From NCBI RefSeq assembly GCF_036345155.1, contig NZ_CP107772.1:7812001-7876000 (forward strand): a DNA stretch of 64,000 bases. The letters run 5' to 3'. Positions 21,711-29,370 of this stretch are shown piece after piece. The notes under the pieces are model-generated. The model searched no databases, was not told the DNA's origin, and worked only from the letters and a program-made list of their open reading frames with translations. Source of the stretch: Streptomyces sp. NBC_00582. Lineage in GTDB: Bacteria; Actinomycetota; Actinomycetes; Streptomycetales; Streptomycetaceae. Both the position numbers and the translations under genes were made by a program. Position 1 is the stretch's first letter; each line of letters starts with the position of its first letter.

Positions 21711-22715
21711 ATGGGCTGGACGGTCCTCTACATCGCGTTCGGCATCGTCGCGCTGTGGCTGCTCGGCGAGGTGCTGCTGCAGTACAAGGCGCGCCTGCGC
21801 TGGCGACTGCTGGCGTTCATGGGCTTCCTCGGTGTCGTGCTCGGTGTGCTGATCCCGTCGGTGATCGTCATCGGGCTGGGCGCGGCCGCCTTCGCGGTCG
21901 GCCAGACGTACGTCACGCTGTCGTTCCGCCGTGGCTTCGCCGAGGGCTGGGCCGTGCGCCGCGGCGACGGCGAGGGACCGCTCCCCAAGGGCCTGGGCAG
22001 GGGCCGCCGCACCAAGGGCGACGCGCAGGACCCGGGCCTTGAGGGCACCGGCCCCGAGACCGGCCGCCTCCCCGGCTACGGCGACGAGGAGTCCTTCGGC
22101 GACGCCCTGAGCTACGGCCAGGACATGGCCTCCCACGCCGCCAAGGACGCGTACGGCGACGACGACTACGACCGCGACGACGTCTTCACCCCGGCCGCCC
22201 GCCCCGCCCAGCCCACCGAGGCCACCGTCTACTCGCCGCAGCCCATGCCCGACGACACCAGCTCCTACGGCATATACAGCGACTCCGCCTACGCGGAGGC
22301 CGGCGGCCAGCCCCAGGACCAGTACGCGACGGCCGCCCAGGGCGCCGACCAGACGGCCTACGGCTACGACGGCTACTCCGGGTACGACCAGCAGCAGTAC
22401 GGCTACGACACCACCGGCGAGCAGCAGTACGCCGCCTACTCCGACCCGTACATCGGCACCCAGACCTACGGCGGCGGCACCTACGACGGCGGCTACGGCC
22501 AGCAGCAGTACGGGCAGCAGGGCTACGGCCAGGACCAGTACGGCACCGGCGGCCACGGGGAGACCCCGGCGGGCGGGGTCTGGGTCCCGCAGCAGCGCAA
22601 CACCGACGACCCGTTCGGCGGTGAACTCCCGCCCGAGCAGCAGCAGTACCCGTACCAGGGCGACGGCCAGCAGGGGCAGGGCAACGGGTACGACGGCCAG
22701 CAGTACCGCTTCTGA
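21711..22715 (+). CDS. Membrane protein with long Tyr/Gln/Gly-rich disordered tail
   Basis: A 334-residue protein of unknown function. Residues 1-~75 contain two or three membrane helices (LYIAFGIVALWLLGEVLL, LLAFMGFLGVVLGVLIPSVIVIGLGAAAFAVG). The remaining ~250 residues are soluble and low-complexity, first acidic with basic patches, then dominated by Tyr, Gln, Gly and Asp in units such as GYDQQQYGYD and YGQQQYGQQGYGQ. The composition resembles prion-like domains that form condensates; this is inference. The conserved membrane part indicates a real gene, 56 bp downstream of metF. Confidence 0.75.
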   Translation: MGWTVLYIAFGIVALWLLGEVLLQYKARLRWRLLAFMGFLGVVLGVLIPSVIVIGLGAAAFAVGQTYVTLSFRRGFAEGWAVRRGDGEGPLPKGLGRGRRTKGDAQDPGLEGTGPETGRLPGYGDEESFGDALSYGQDMASHAAKDAYGDDDYDRDDVFTPAARPAQPTEATVYSPQPMPDDTSSYGIYSDSAYAEAGGQPQDQYATAAQGADQTAYGYDGYSGYDQQQYGYDTTGEQQYAAYSDPYIGTQTYGGGTYDGGYGQQQYGQQGYGQDQYGTGGHGETPAGGVWVPQQRNTDDPFGGELPPEQQQYPYQGDGQQGQGNGYDGQQYRF

Positions 22716-22718
22716 GCC

Positions 22719-24191
22719 TCACTGCGAGCCGCGGAACTCCGGTCCCTCCACGATCAGTCCGGCCACCAGCGCGCCCGACATGCCCGCGTGGGGGAGCCCG
22801 CCGCCCGGGTGCGACCAGCCTCCGGCGGTGAACAGCCCTTGCAGACCGGTCGAGTTCGCCGGGTGCAGCATCCGGCCCCCGGCCGCCGCCAGCGCGGGTG
22901 CCGGGACGGCGCCTCCCCGGACGCCCGTCTCCGCCGCGATGTCGGCGGGGGTACGGACCTCCCGCCACAGCACACGGTCGCGCAACCCCGGCACGGCCCG
23001 CTCCGCGGCGGACAGCAGCGCCTCCACGTGTTCCTCGTGCGTCTCCGCCCCCGCGGGCACCGCCGCACCGAGCGTCACCGCCTCGTGGTCGCCGTCGGGC
23101 ACCAGCGCCGGGTCGCCGGGCCGCAGCACCGTGACCGTCGGACGCGCCGGCACCGCCGGTGCCGTACCGAACAGGCTCTCCAGCTCGCCCTCGCGGTCCG
23201 TGGTGTGCACCACCGTCCGGTGCGCGGTCCCCTCCGGCCGGGCGCCGCGCAGCGCCAGCAGCACGGTCACCCGGCTGGGCAGGCCCCGCTGGGGCTCGAC
23301 CTCGCCCTCGCCCCGCACGGGCAGCCCCGCCGTGCTGCCGGGCGCGACCACGAAGTCGGCGTCCACCGGCGTGCCGTCGGCGAGCTCCACACCCGTCGCG
23401 CGGCCGTCCTTCTCCAGCACCCGGGTGACCTCGGCGCCGAAGACGAACTCGACCCGGCGGGCCACGCACCGCTCGTACACCGCGCGGGCCAGCTCCCGCA
23501 GACCCCCGCGTACGTACCACATGCCGAAGGCGTGCTCCATGTACGGCAGCACCGCCGCGCTCGCGGGGGCGAGGCGGGGATCCAGCCCGTACGCGAGCGC
23601 GTATCCGTCGAGCAGGGCGGCCAGCCGGGGGTCGCGCAGCTCCCAGGCGCCGACCTCGGCGAGGGTGCCCGCCCTGCGGGTGCGCAGCAGGCGCTTGTGG
23701 GGCACCGCGGGGTAGGGCTCGCGGTCGGCCAGCACCCGCCAGTTCGGCCACAGGGGCTCCTCCAGGAGCGGGCGGCGGGTGCGGTCCCAGGCCTCACGGG
23801 CGCGGACCAGGAAGTCGCCCCAGCGCAGCCCCGCGCCCGACCCGAGCGCCTCGTCCAGGGCGGAGACGACCCCCGCGCGCGAGGCGTTCGGCAGGGACAC
23901 CTCGGTGCCGTCGGCGAACACGTGCCGGGCCGACGGGTCGACCTGGACCAGCTCGACACAGGCCTCCAGCGGCTCCTTGCCGGTCTTGACGAAGAGGTCC
24001 CGGTAGACCGCGGGCAGGGGCAGCAGCCCCGGCCCGGTGTCGAAACCGAAGCCGTCCCGCTCGAAGCGGCGCACCGCTCCGCCGTACGTCTCCGTACGCT
24101 CGTACACCGCCACCCGGTGGCCCGCGACGGCCAGCCGGGCGGCGGTCGCCATCGCGCCCAGCCCGGCGCCGATCACCGCAATCCGTGCCAT
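22719..24191 (-). CDS. FAD-dependent oxidoreductase, phytoene desaturase / CrtI-like
   Basis: A ~490-residue flavoprotein of the amine oxidase / carotenoid desaturase clan. The FAD dinucleotide motif (IAVIGAGLGAMATAARLAVAGHRVAVYER) begins at residue 3, followed by GGAVRRFERDGFGFDTGPGLL typical of CrtI proteins, and the C-terminal FAD-contact region GLFTAGGWSHPGGGLPHAGMSGALVA. No phytoene synthase or other carotenoid gene is nearby, so the substrate is open. I chose ATG 24191 since the fold begins there; GTG 24215 is in frame. A MacR-like box lies ~80 bp upstream. Confidence 0.83.
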   Translation of the reverse strand: MARIAVIGAGLGAMATAARLAVAGHRVAVYERTETYGGAVRRFERDGFGFDTGPGLLPLPAVYRDLFVKTGKEPLEACVELVQVDPSARHVFADGTEVSLPNASRAGVVSALDEALGSGAGLRWGDFLVRAREAWDRTRRPLLEEPLWPNWRVLADREPYPAVPHKRLLRTRRAGTLAEVGAWELRDPRLAALLDGYALAYGLDPRLAPASAAVLPYMEHAFGMWYVRGGLRELARAVYERCVARRVEFVFGAEVTRVLEKDGRATGVELADGTPVDADFVVAPGSTAGLPVRGEGEVEPQRGLPSRVTVLLALRGARPEGTAHRTVVHTTDREGELESLFGTAPAVPARPTVTVLRPGDPALVPDGDHEAVTLGAAVPAGAETHEEHVEALLSAAERAVPGLRDRVLWREVRTPADIAAETGVRGGAVPAPALAAAGGRMLHPANSTGLQGLFTAGGWSHPGGGLPHAGMSGALVAGLIVEGPEFRGSQ

Positions 24192-24271
24192 GCCGGCGAC
24201 TTTATCCGCCGCCACCGACAGTCACCGTGCCGGCCCGCGCCGGAGCGGTTCCGAGGTTGAGCACACAGCCC

Positions 24272-24287
24272 TGAGTACGCGTACCTA
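24272..24287. promoter_or_regulatory. MacR-like binding site
   Basis: TGAGTAC-GC-GTACCTA agrees with the reported MacR dyad TGAGTAC-N2-GTACTCA at all but two of the specified positions. A further TGAGTAC half-site follows at 24298. It lies about 80 bp before the CrtI-like gene on the minus strand, and the MacRS-like system itself is in this window. Confidence 0.5.
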
Positions 24288-24498
24288 GAGGGTGAGTTGA
24301 GTACGCGCGCGGATGGGGGCGGGCCTGCGCGAACGCGAGAGTGGAGACACGGAAAAGGGGCGCGGCTCCGGCACCGGCGACACGGGGCGCCGGAACGGAG
24401 CGGCCCTCGCTCCGCTCCTTCCGCCGGCACGATCGGCGGGAGCGAGCCACGGGGGAGACCCGGGGAACGACCGCACGGGGGAAGCACGGGCGAACAAC

Positions 24499-24524
24499 GG
24501 GGGAGGGAAACGGGGGAACGGGGG
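24499..24524 (+). other. Putative G-quadruplex tract
   Basis: Four G-runs of 5, 3, 5 and 5 bases separated by loops A, AAAC and AAC. This fits the canonical G-quadruplex pattern. It sits ~90 bp beyond the stop of the convergently read TetR gene. Confidence 0.45.
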
Positions 24525-24612
24525 AGCACGAGGAAGCGCCGGTTCGAGGTGGCCCGCGGGGGACGCGGCCACCGCGGACCGGCGCCTCTGTGTCCGCTTC
24601 CGTTCCCCGCCG

Positions 24613-25239
24613 TCAGCGGGGGCCGCTCACCCGCCCCTGCAGCAGCCGGGACAGCGCCGAGTGGACGTCGTCCAGAGAGCGCTGCGGCTGGAAGGCCTGC
24701 CAGTCCAGAGCGGCCACCAGGACCATCCCGACCAGCGCGGACGCGGTGAGCTGCACATCGATCTCGTCGCTGAACTCGCCGTTGTCGACGCCCTCGCGCA
24801 GCACACCCTCCACGACGGCGACCGCCTGCTCGCGCACCACCATCAGCGTGGACTGCCAGGTCCGGTTGGTGCGCCACAGCTCGGCCACGTAGAGCTGGGT
24901 GAAGGACGGGTACCGCTCGATGAAGACGAGGCCCGCGCGGACCATCGCGTCCAGGGCGTCGACCTTGCTGCCGCCCCGGTGCTCGGTGTCCTCGGCCGCC
25001 TGACGCAGGGAGGCGGTGAGCAGGCCCACGCCGTGCCGCAGCAGTTCCTCGAAGAGGACCGACTTGCTCGCGAAGTTGTAGTAGACGGTGCCCTTCGCGA
25101 CGCCGGCCCGCTCGGCGATCTCGTCCACGGTGGTGGCGGAGAAGCCCTGTTCGGCGATGAGCGTGACGGCCGCCTCGTAGAGCTTCTGCCGGGTGGCCTC
25201 GCGGCGGGTGCGGCCGCCCGACGTGGTGCTGCTTTCCAT
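24613..25239 (-). CDS. TetR family transcriptional regulator
   Basis: A 208-residue regulator. The N-terminal helix-turn-helix is TRQKLYEAAVTLIAEQGFSATTVDEIAERAGVAKGTVYYNFASKSVLFEELL, the standard TetR form; the C-terminal ~140 residues form the ligand and dimerisation domain. It is the last gene of the ABC ATPase / YhgE-Pip / TetR unit, and a strong palindrome stands before the first gene at 28121-28148, so it probably represses its own operon until an exported compound binds. The start is ATG 25239; an in-frame GTG lies 15 bp upstream. Confidence 0.88.
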   Translation of the reverse strand: MESSTTSGGRTRREATRQKLYEAAVTLIAEQGFSATTVDEIAERAGVAKGTVYYNFASKSVLFEELLRHGVGLLTASLRQAAEDTEHRGGSKVDALDAMVRAGLVFIERYPSFTQLYVAELWRTNRTWQSTLMVVREQAVAVVEGVLREGVDNGEFSDEIDVQLTASALVGMVLVAALDWQAFQPQRSLDDVHSALSRLLQGRVSGPR

Positions 25240-25283
25240 GGTCCCGATTGTCACAGGAACCCGACCTCCCGTACGCCGGATCT

Positions 25284-27368
25284 TCACAGGCTCAGTTCGG
25301 GGTGCAGCCGGTCCAGGGTCCACACCTGGCGGCGGCGGGCCGACAGGGCGGTCAGCGCCAGCGCCCCCGCGGTGAAGAGGACGAGCACCCCGCACGCGTT
25401 CCACACCGGTTGCAGTCCGCCGCCCGTGATCAGCCTGCGCAGCGCCTCCACGACGTAACTCATCGGCAGCCAGGGGTGAAGGGCGTTGAAGAATCCGGGG
25501 CTGGTCTGCACCGGGTAGGTGCCGCCCGCCGAGGTGAGCTGGAGCATCAGCAGCGCCAGCACGAGGATCCGGCCCGCCGCGCCGAAGCGCGCGTTCAGCC
25601 ACTGCACGAGGGCCGCGAAACACGCCGTGACGAGGAACAGGAAGCCCACCGTCCCGGCCGCGTGGGCCATCTCCAGGCCGATCGCCCAGTGCAGCACCGC
25701 CATCAGCGCCGTCGTCTGGAGCACCCCGACGGCGACCACCGGCAGCCAGCCCGCCAGCGCGATCCGCCAGGCCGAGGCGCCCACGGCGAGCGCGCGCCGG
25801 TTCATCGGCGGGATCAGCATGTACGCCACCATCGCGCCCACCCACAGCGACAGCGGGATGAAGTACGGCGCGAAACCGGTGCCGTAGTTCGCCGCCTTGT
25901 GCAGGTCCTGCGCGGCGAGCCGCACGGGGTCGGCCATCACGGCCGTCCGCGTGTCGCGCTCCCGCTCGTCGTAGTCGGGGATCCGCGCGGCACCGTCGTG
26001 CAGCCCGTCGGCGAGCTGCCCTGAGCCGTCGGAGAGCTTGTACATGCCACCGCTGAGGTCCTCGGCGCCGGTCTTGAGCCGGCCGACGCCCTGGTCCAGG
26101 CTGCCCGCACCGGTGGTGGCGGTGCCGAGGCCGGTGTGCAGCTTGCGCGCTCCCTCGGCGACCTTCCCGGCGCCCGTGTTGAGGGCGTTGATCCGGGTGA
26201 CCGCGTCGTCGAGGTCCTCGGAGAGGTGCGGGGCCCGGTCGGCGAGCGCCCGGGCCTGCTCCTGGAGCGTGCCGAGGTGGGCGCGCATGGTCCTCAGGTC
26301 GCCGTCCTGGTCGGCGATCAGCGTGTTGAGGTCGTCCGCGATCGTGGCTACCTCGGCGGCGGTGTCCCGTGCCTTCTTCAGGTCCGCGCAGGCGGGGTCG
26401 GGCAGCACCGGGTTCTCGCAACGCGCCCGGTACACGGCGGCGAGCGCGTCCGAGGCGGTGTGCGCGCCCTTCGCGGCGGTCGGCGCGGCCTTCACCAGCG
26501 TGTCGAGGTGGGCCTCGACCGCCTGGGCGGAGTCCGCGACCAGCCGGGCGGTGTCGCCGATGGTCTTCTCGTTGTCCTTCAGGAACGGCCCCACCTTGCC
26601 CGCGACCCCGTTGACCCGGTCGGCGAGCTCCTGTGTGCCGTCGGCGACCTGCCGGGTGCCGTCCGCCAGGTCGCCGGAGCCCGAGTCGAGCTTCCGCAGG
26701 CCCGTGGCCAGCGAGCCGCTGCCCTTCTTGGCCGCCGACAGGCCGTCCGCGAGATCCTTGGAGCCCTTCTCGGCCTTGCCGATGCCGCCCTTGAGGTCGT
26801 CGGCGCCGTCGGCCGCCTCGGCGGTCGCGCCGTGGATGTCGGAGAACGACACGAAGATCTTGTCCAGGAAGGAGCGCGAGGCCTTCGTGGACGCGGCCGT
26901 GCGGACCTCGCTGAAGACGGTCCGGGAGATCTGCCCGACGATGTAGTTGTTCGCGTCGTTCGTCCGCACCTGGAGGGCGCCGGTCTCCGGCGTGTCGCCC
27001 GCGCTGGAGGCGATCCGCGCGCTGAGGTCCTCCGGCATGGTCAGGGACAGGTAGTACGTCCCGTCCTCCACGCCCGCGCGTGCCTGCTCGGCGCTCACCT
27101 CGTGCCAGTCGAACACCTCGCTGTCACGCAGCCCCTTGGTGATGTCGTCGCCGGCGGTGATCCGTTTCCCGTCGGCGGTCGCCCCCCTGTCGTCGTTCAC
27201 CAGCGCCACGGGGATCCGGTCGAGCCGGCCGTACGGGTCCCAGAAGGACCACAGGTACAGCGCGCCGTACAGCAGGGGCAGCAGCAACAGCGCCACCAGC
27301 GCGGCCCGCGGCAGTTTCCCCCTGCCGAAGCGGCGCAGCTCAAGCGCGGCCAGTCTCGGCGAGCGCAT
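25284..27368 (-). CDS. YhgE/Pip family membrane protein, ABC-2 permease-like
   Basis: A ~694-residue membrane protein. One N-terminal helix (ALVALLLLPLLYGALYLWSF) is followed by the YhgE/Pip N-terminal domain (IPVALVNDDRGAT) and a long extracytoplasmic region with repeated Gly/Asp heptads (DLADGTRQVADGTQELADRV), then five or six C-terminal helices of ABC-2 permease type. Relatives are phage-infection protein Pip and the ESX/T7SS-linked YhgE/YueB. ATG 27368 overlaps the ATPase gene by 29 bp, so the two are coupled. It likely forms an exporter with the ATPase. Confidence 0.85.
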   Translation of the reverse strand: MRSPRLAALELRRFGRGKLPRAALVALLLLPLLYGALYLWSFWDPYGRLDRIPVALVNDDRGATADGKRITAGDDITKGLRDSEVFDWHEVSAEQARAGVEDGTYYLSLTMPEDLSARIASSAGDTPETGALQVRTNDANNYIVGQISRTVFSEVRTAASTKASRSFLDKIFVSFSDIHGATAEAADGADDLKGGIGKAEKGSKDLADGLSAAKKGSGSLATGLRKLDSGSGDLADGTRQVADGTQELADRVNGVAGKVGPFLKDNEKTIGDTARLVADSAQAVEAHLDTLVKAAPTAAKGAHTASDALAAVYRARCENPVLPDPACADLKKARDTAAEVATIADDLNTLIADQDGDLRTMRAHLGTLQEQARALADRAPHLSEDLDDAVTRINALNTGAGKVAEGARKLHTGLGTATTGAGSLDQGVGRLKTGAEDLSGGMYKLSDGSGQLADGLHDGAARIPDYDERERDTRTAVMADPVRLAAQDLHKAANYGTGFAPYFIPLSLWVGAMVAYMLIPPMNRRALAVGASAWRIALAGWLPVVAVGVLQTTALMAVLHWAIGLEMAHAAGTVGFLFLVTACFAALVQWLNARFGAAGRILVLALLMLQLTSAGGTYPVQTSPGFFNALHPWLPMSYVVEALRRLITGGGLQPVWNACGVLVLFTAGALALTALSARRRQVWTLDRLHPELSL

Positions 27369-28107
27369 CGGCCTTCTCCTCCGTCTCGTCGTCCGTCTTG
27401 GCGTCCGTCTTTTCGTCGTCACGCGTGCGCGTGCACACCTTCGCGGTGCCTTCCGGCGCCTCGGCGCACACCGCCAGGACCGTGGTCCCGGACGCGGCGA
27501 TCGACCTCAACAGGTCCCAGACCTCGGCGCGTTCGGCCTCGGACAGCTTCAGGTCGGTGTCGTCGACGCCGAGCAGCGCCGGCCGTCCGACGAGCGCGAG
27601 GGCCACCGACAGCCGCAGTGCCTCGATCCGCTCCAGATCGCGTACGGCGGTCCGCGCGCCCTTGGGCAGGGCCGCGCGGTCGAGGCCGGCCGCGCCCAGC
27701 GCGGTGTCGATCCTGAGCCCGGTCTCCGTCGCCCGCTGTGCGCGCGGGCGCAGCAGCTCCCGTACGGAGGTGCCGAAGCGCCGCTGCAGCAGCGCCCGTT
27801 CGCGCAGATGCTCGCCGACGGTCAGCGCCGGGTCGAGGTCGGTGACGCCGGCGACATGCGCGAGCGCGCTGATCCGGCGCACGGCGGCCGACTGCTTCGG
27901 CAGCCGTGCCGTGCCCACGGTGGCCGTCCCCGCGGTCACCTTCATCCGGCCGGTGAGCGCGAGCAGCAGGCTCGTGCGGCCGGAGCCGGACGGTCCCTCG
28001 ATCGCGAGCAGCGAGCCGGGTTCCGCGTCGAGGTCCACGCCCCGGAAGGCCCAACCCCGGGGGCCCTTGAGGCCGAGGCCCTCGGCTGTGATGCGGATGC
28101 CGCCCAC
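27340..28107 (-). CDS. ABC-type ATP-binding protein with degenerate catalytic motifs
   Basis: A 255-residue ABC ATPase-like subunit. The Walker A loop reads GPSGSGRTS at residues 38-46, with Arg44 in place of the usual Lys. No LSGGQ signature is seen (the region reads LERIEALRLSVALAL) and the Walker B segment ends LLGVDDTD, lacking the catalytic Glu. This suggests weak or altered ATP hydrolysis. The C-terminal 30 residues are a charged Asp/Lys/Glu tail. GTG 28107 follows GGGGGGA. It is the first gene of a unit with the YhgE/Pip protein and a TetR repressor. Confidence 0.82.
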   Translation of the reverse strand: MGGIRITAEGLGLKGPRGWAFRGVDLDAEPGSLLAIEGPSGSGRTSLLLALTGRMKVTAGTATVGTARLPKQSAAVRRISALAHVAGVTDLDPALTVGEHLRERALLQRRFGTSVRELLRPRAQRATETGLRIDTALGAAGLDRAALPKGARTAVRDLERIEALRLSVALALVGRPALLGVDDTDLKLSEAERAEVWDLLRSIAASGTTVLAVCAEAPEGTAKVCTRTRDDEKTDAKTDDETEEKADALAETGRA

Positions 28108-28120
28108 AGTCCCCCCTGAC

Positions 28121-28148
28121 TTTTTGAACTGACTGGTCAGTGCAAAAA
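28121..28148. promoter_or_regulatory. TetR-type operator of the ABC/Pip/TetR unit
   Basis: A 28-bp dyad: the inner arms ACTGAC and GTCAGT flank TG, one unpaired base follows on each side, and the outer arms TTTTTG and CAAAAA match perfectly. It ends 14 bp before the ATPase GTG start, in the promoter of the unit whose last gene encodes a TetR regulator. Autoregulation is the simplest reading. Confidence 0.75.
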
Positions 28149-28275
28149 CTAACCCGAACTTTCGATCGAAGCAAAAGCCCAGGTCAGAACGGATTGTCAG
28201 TGGCATACCTCACGATGGGCACATACGGCACCACCGGACAGGGAGTGCCGTGACACCGACGACAGGAGGTTCGTC

Positions 28276-28839
28276 ATGGCCAGCTACCACGCAGCCGCCG
28301 CCCACCGGCGCCGCGCCACCGGCCCTGCCCCCTCACTGACCGGCCCGGCGAGCGACGTGCACCCCGTGCTGCGCCGGACGACGGCCCCGCCCGCCGCACT
28401 CGACCTGCTCGCCCAGGCCCGCGCCGGCCTGGAGGAGGCGGCCGTCCTCGAAACTGCCAACGAGCGCTACGCCACGGCCCATCTCGCCGCCCTGCGCACC
28501 GCCGCGGCCGTCCTCGCCGCGCGCGGCCGGCCCGACCCCTCGCCCCGTAAGCGGGCGCGCATCCGGAGCGCCTGGGAAGTGCTCCCCGAGATCGCGCCCG
28601 AACTCACCGAGTGGAGCGCGCTGTTCGCCTCCGGTGCCCGGCGCCGCGCCCGGGCCGAGGCGGGCATCCAGGGCGCGGCCAGCCGCCGGGACGCCGACGA
28701 CCTGATACGCGACGTGGCGATGTTCGTCCGCCTCGTCGAGCGCATGCTGGTCCTCCAGCCGGTCCTGCCCCAGCCCCGCCAGGACGGGGACGACCCGGAC
28801 GGCGGCGGAAGGGGGCGGGCGATGCCGGACGCCGGCTGA
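28276..28839 (+). CDS. SAV_6107-type HEPN domain protein
   Basis: A 187-residue helical protein matching the Streptomyces SAV_6107 family of HEPN-like proteins. Recognisable parts are LLAQARAGLEEAA, ERYATAHLAALRTAAAVLAARGRP, SAWEVLPEIAPELTEWSALFASGARRRARAEAG and DADDLIRDVAMFVRLVERML. The last 25 residues are Gly/Asp-rich. It has a single R-x4-H (R64-H69), but this lies in the first helix rather than where HEPN RNases keep it, so nuclease activity is doubtful. ATG 28276 follows AGGAGG. No antitoxin-like partner is adjacent. Confidence 0.8.
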   Translation: MASYHAAAAHRRRATGPAPSLTGPASDVHPVLRRTTAPPAALDLLAQARAGLEEAAVLETANERYATAHLAALRTAAAVLAARGRPDPSPRKRARIRSAWEVLPEIAPELTEWSALFASGARRRARAEAGIQGAASRRDADDLIRDVAMFVRLVERMLVLQPVLPQPRQDGDDPDGGGRGRAMPDAG

Positions 28840-29370
28840 GCGGCGCCGGGCCGGGCGAAGCCCGAGGGCGGCTTCCGGGCCGGGGCGAACCCCGAGGACG
28901 GCTTCCGGGCCGGGCGAACCCCGAGAGGTGCCCGCAGCGCCGCCCGGGCCCCGGTGACCGGTGACCTCGGGTCGCTTCGGGCGCCGGCGATCGGTGGCCC
29001 GGGGGCACCCGTGCGTGCCGCTGATCCGTGGCCCCGGGGCCGGCCGGGCCCGCCCGCTGATCCGTGGTTCAGGGGCCAGCCGGGCCCGCCGCTGATCCCT
29101 GGTCCCGGGCCGCCCGTGCGCTGCTGTCCGTGGCACCGGGGCCACCCGTGCGTGTCGCTGATCCGTGGTCCCGGGGCCGCCCGGGCGCTGTTGGGCCGGG
29201 GGCTGCGGATGCCCGGGGCGGGGTGCCCGGTCAAGGTCTCGGAGGCAATAGGGTGGAAGGCGCCTGAAGCCTCTCCTCCGCGCGGCCGCACTCCGGTCGG
29301 ACCGGTCCGGGGAGGCAGCCCGTTCGCTCCGCCGCGCAAGAGGCGGTGCCGCGCCGAGGAGTCAACTGCC
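28840..29370. other. Gene-free region with two blocks of tandem repeats
   Basis: About 530 bp between the HEPN gene and the methyltransferase. It carries three ~33-bp copies of CGGGCCGGGGCGAACCCCGAG-like units (28850-28925) and six ~34-bp units (28987-29190). The remainder (29190-29370) is the methyltransferase promoter region. I see no gene. Confidence 0.65.
28987..29190. repeat. Six-copy ~34-bp intergenic tandem repeat
   Basis: Units start near 28987, 29020, 29056, 29091, 29123 and 29157. Each opens with GCTGATCCGTGG or a near variant and continues with a GC-rich CCCCGGGGCC stretch. Unit length varies from 32 to 36 bp, so a coding role is unlikely. Confidence 0.75.

Larger units (their letters stand above)
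24192..24612. other. Gene-free region with MacR-like box and G-rich tract
   Basis: About 420 bp between the flavoprotein start and the TetR gene stop. It holds a MacR-like dyad (24272-24287), a second TGAGTAC half-site (24298-24304) and a G-run array (24499-24524). Open frames here lack ribosome binding sites and domain content, so I call no gene. Confidence 0.6.

Noticed and set aside
24313..25458. A plus-strand frame over the gene-free region and TetR gene
   Set aside because: Most of it is antisense to the TetR gene; translation has no family features and no ribosome binding site.
28468..28485. R-x4-H in the HEPN protein as an RNase active site
   Set aside because: It falls in the first long helix rather than at the C-terminal position used by HEPN RNases.
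28987..29190. A CRISPR array
   Set aside because: Units are directly tandem with variable length and have no unique spacers, and no cas genes are nearby.
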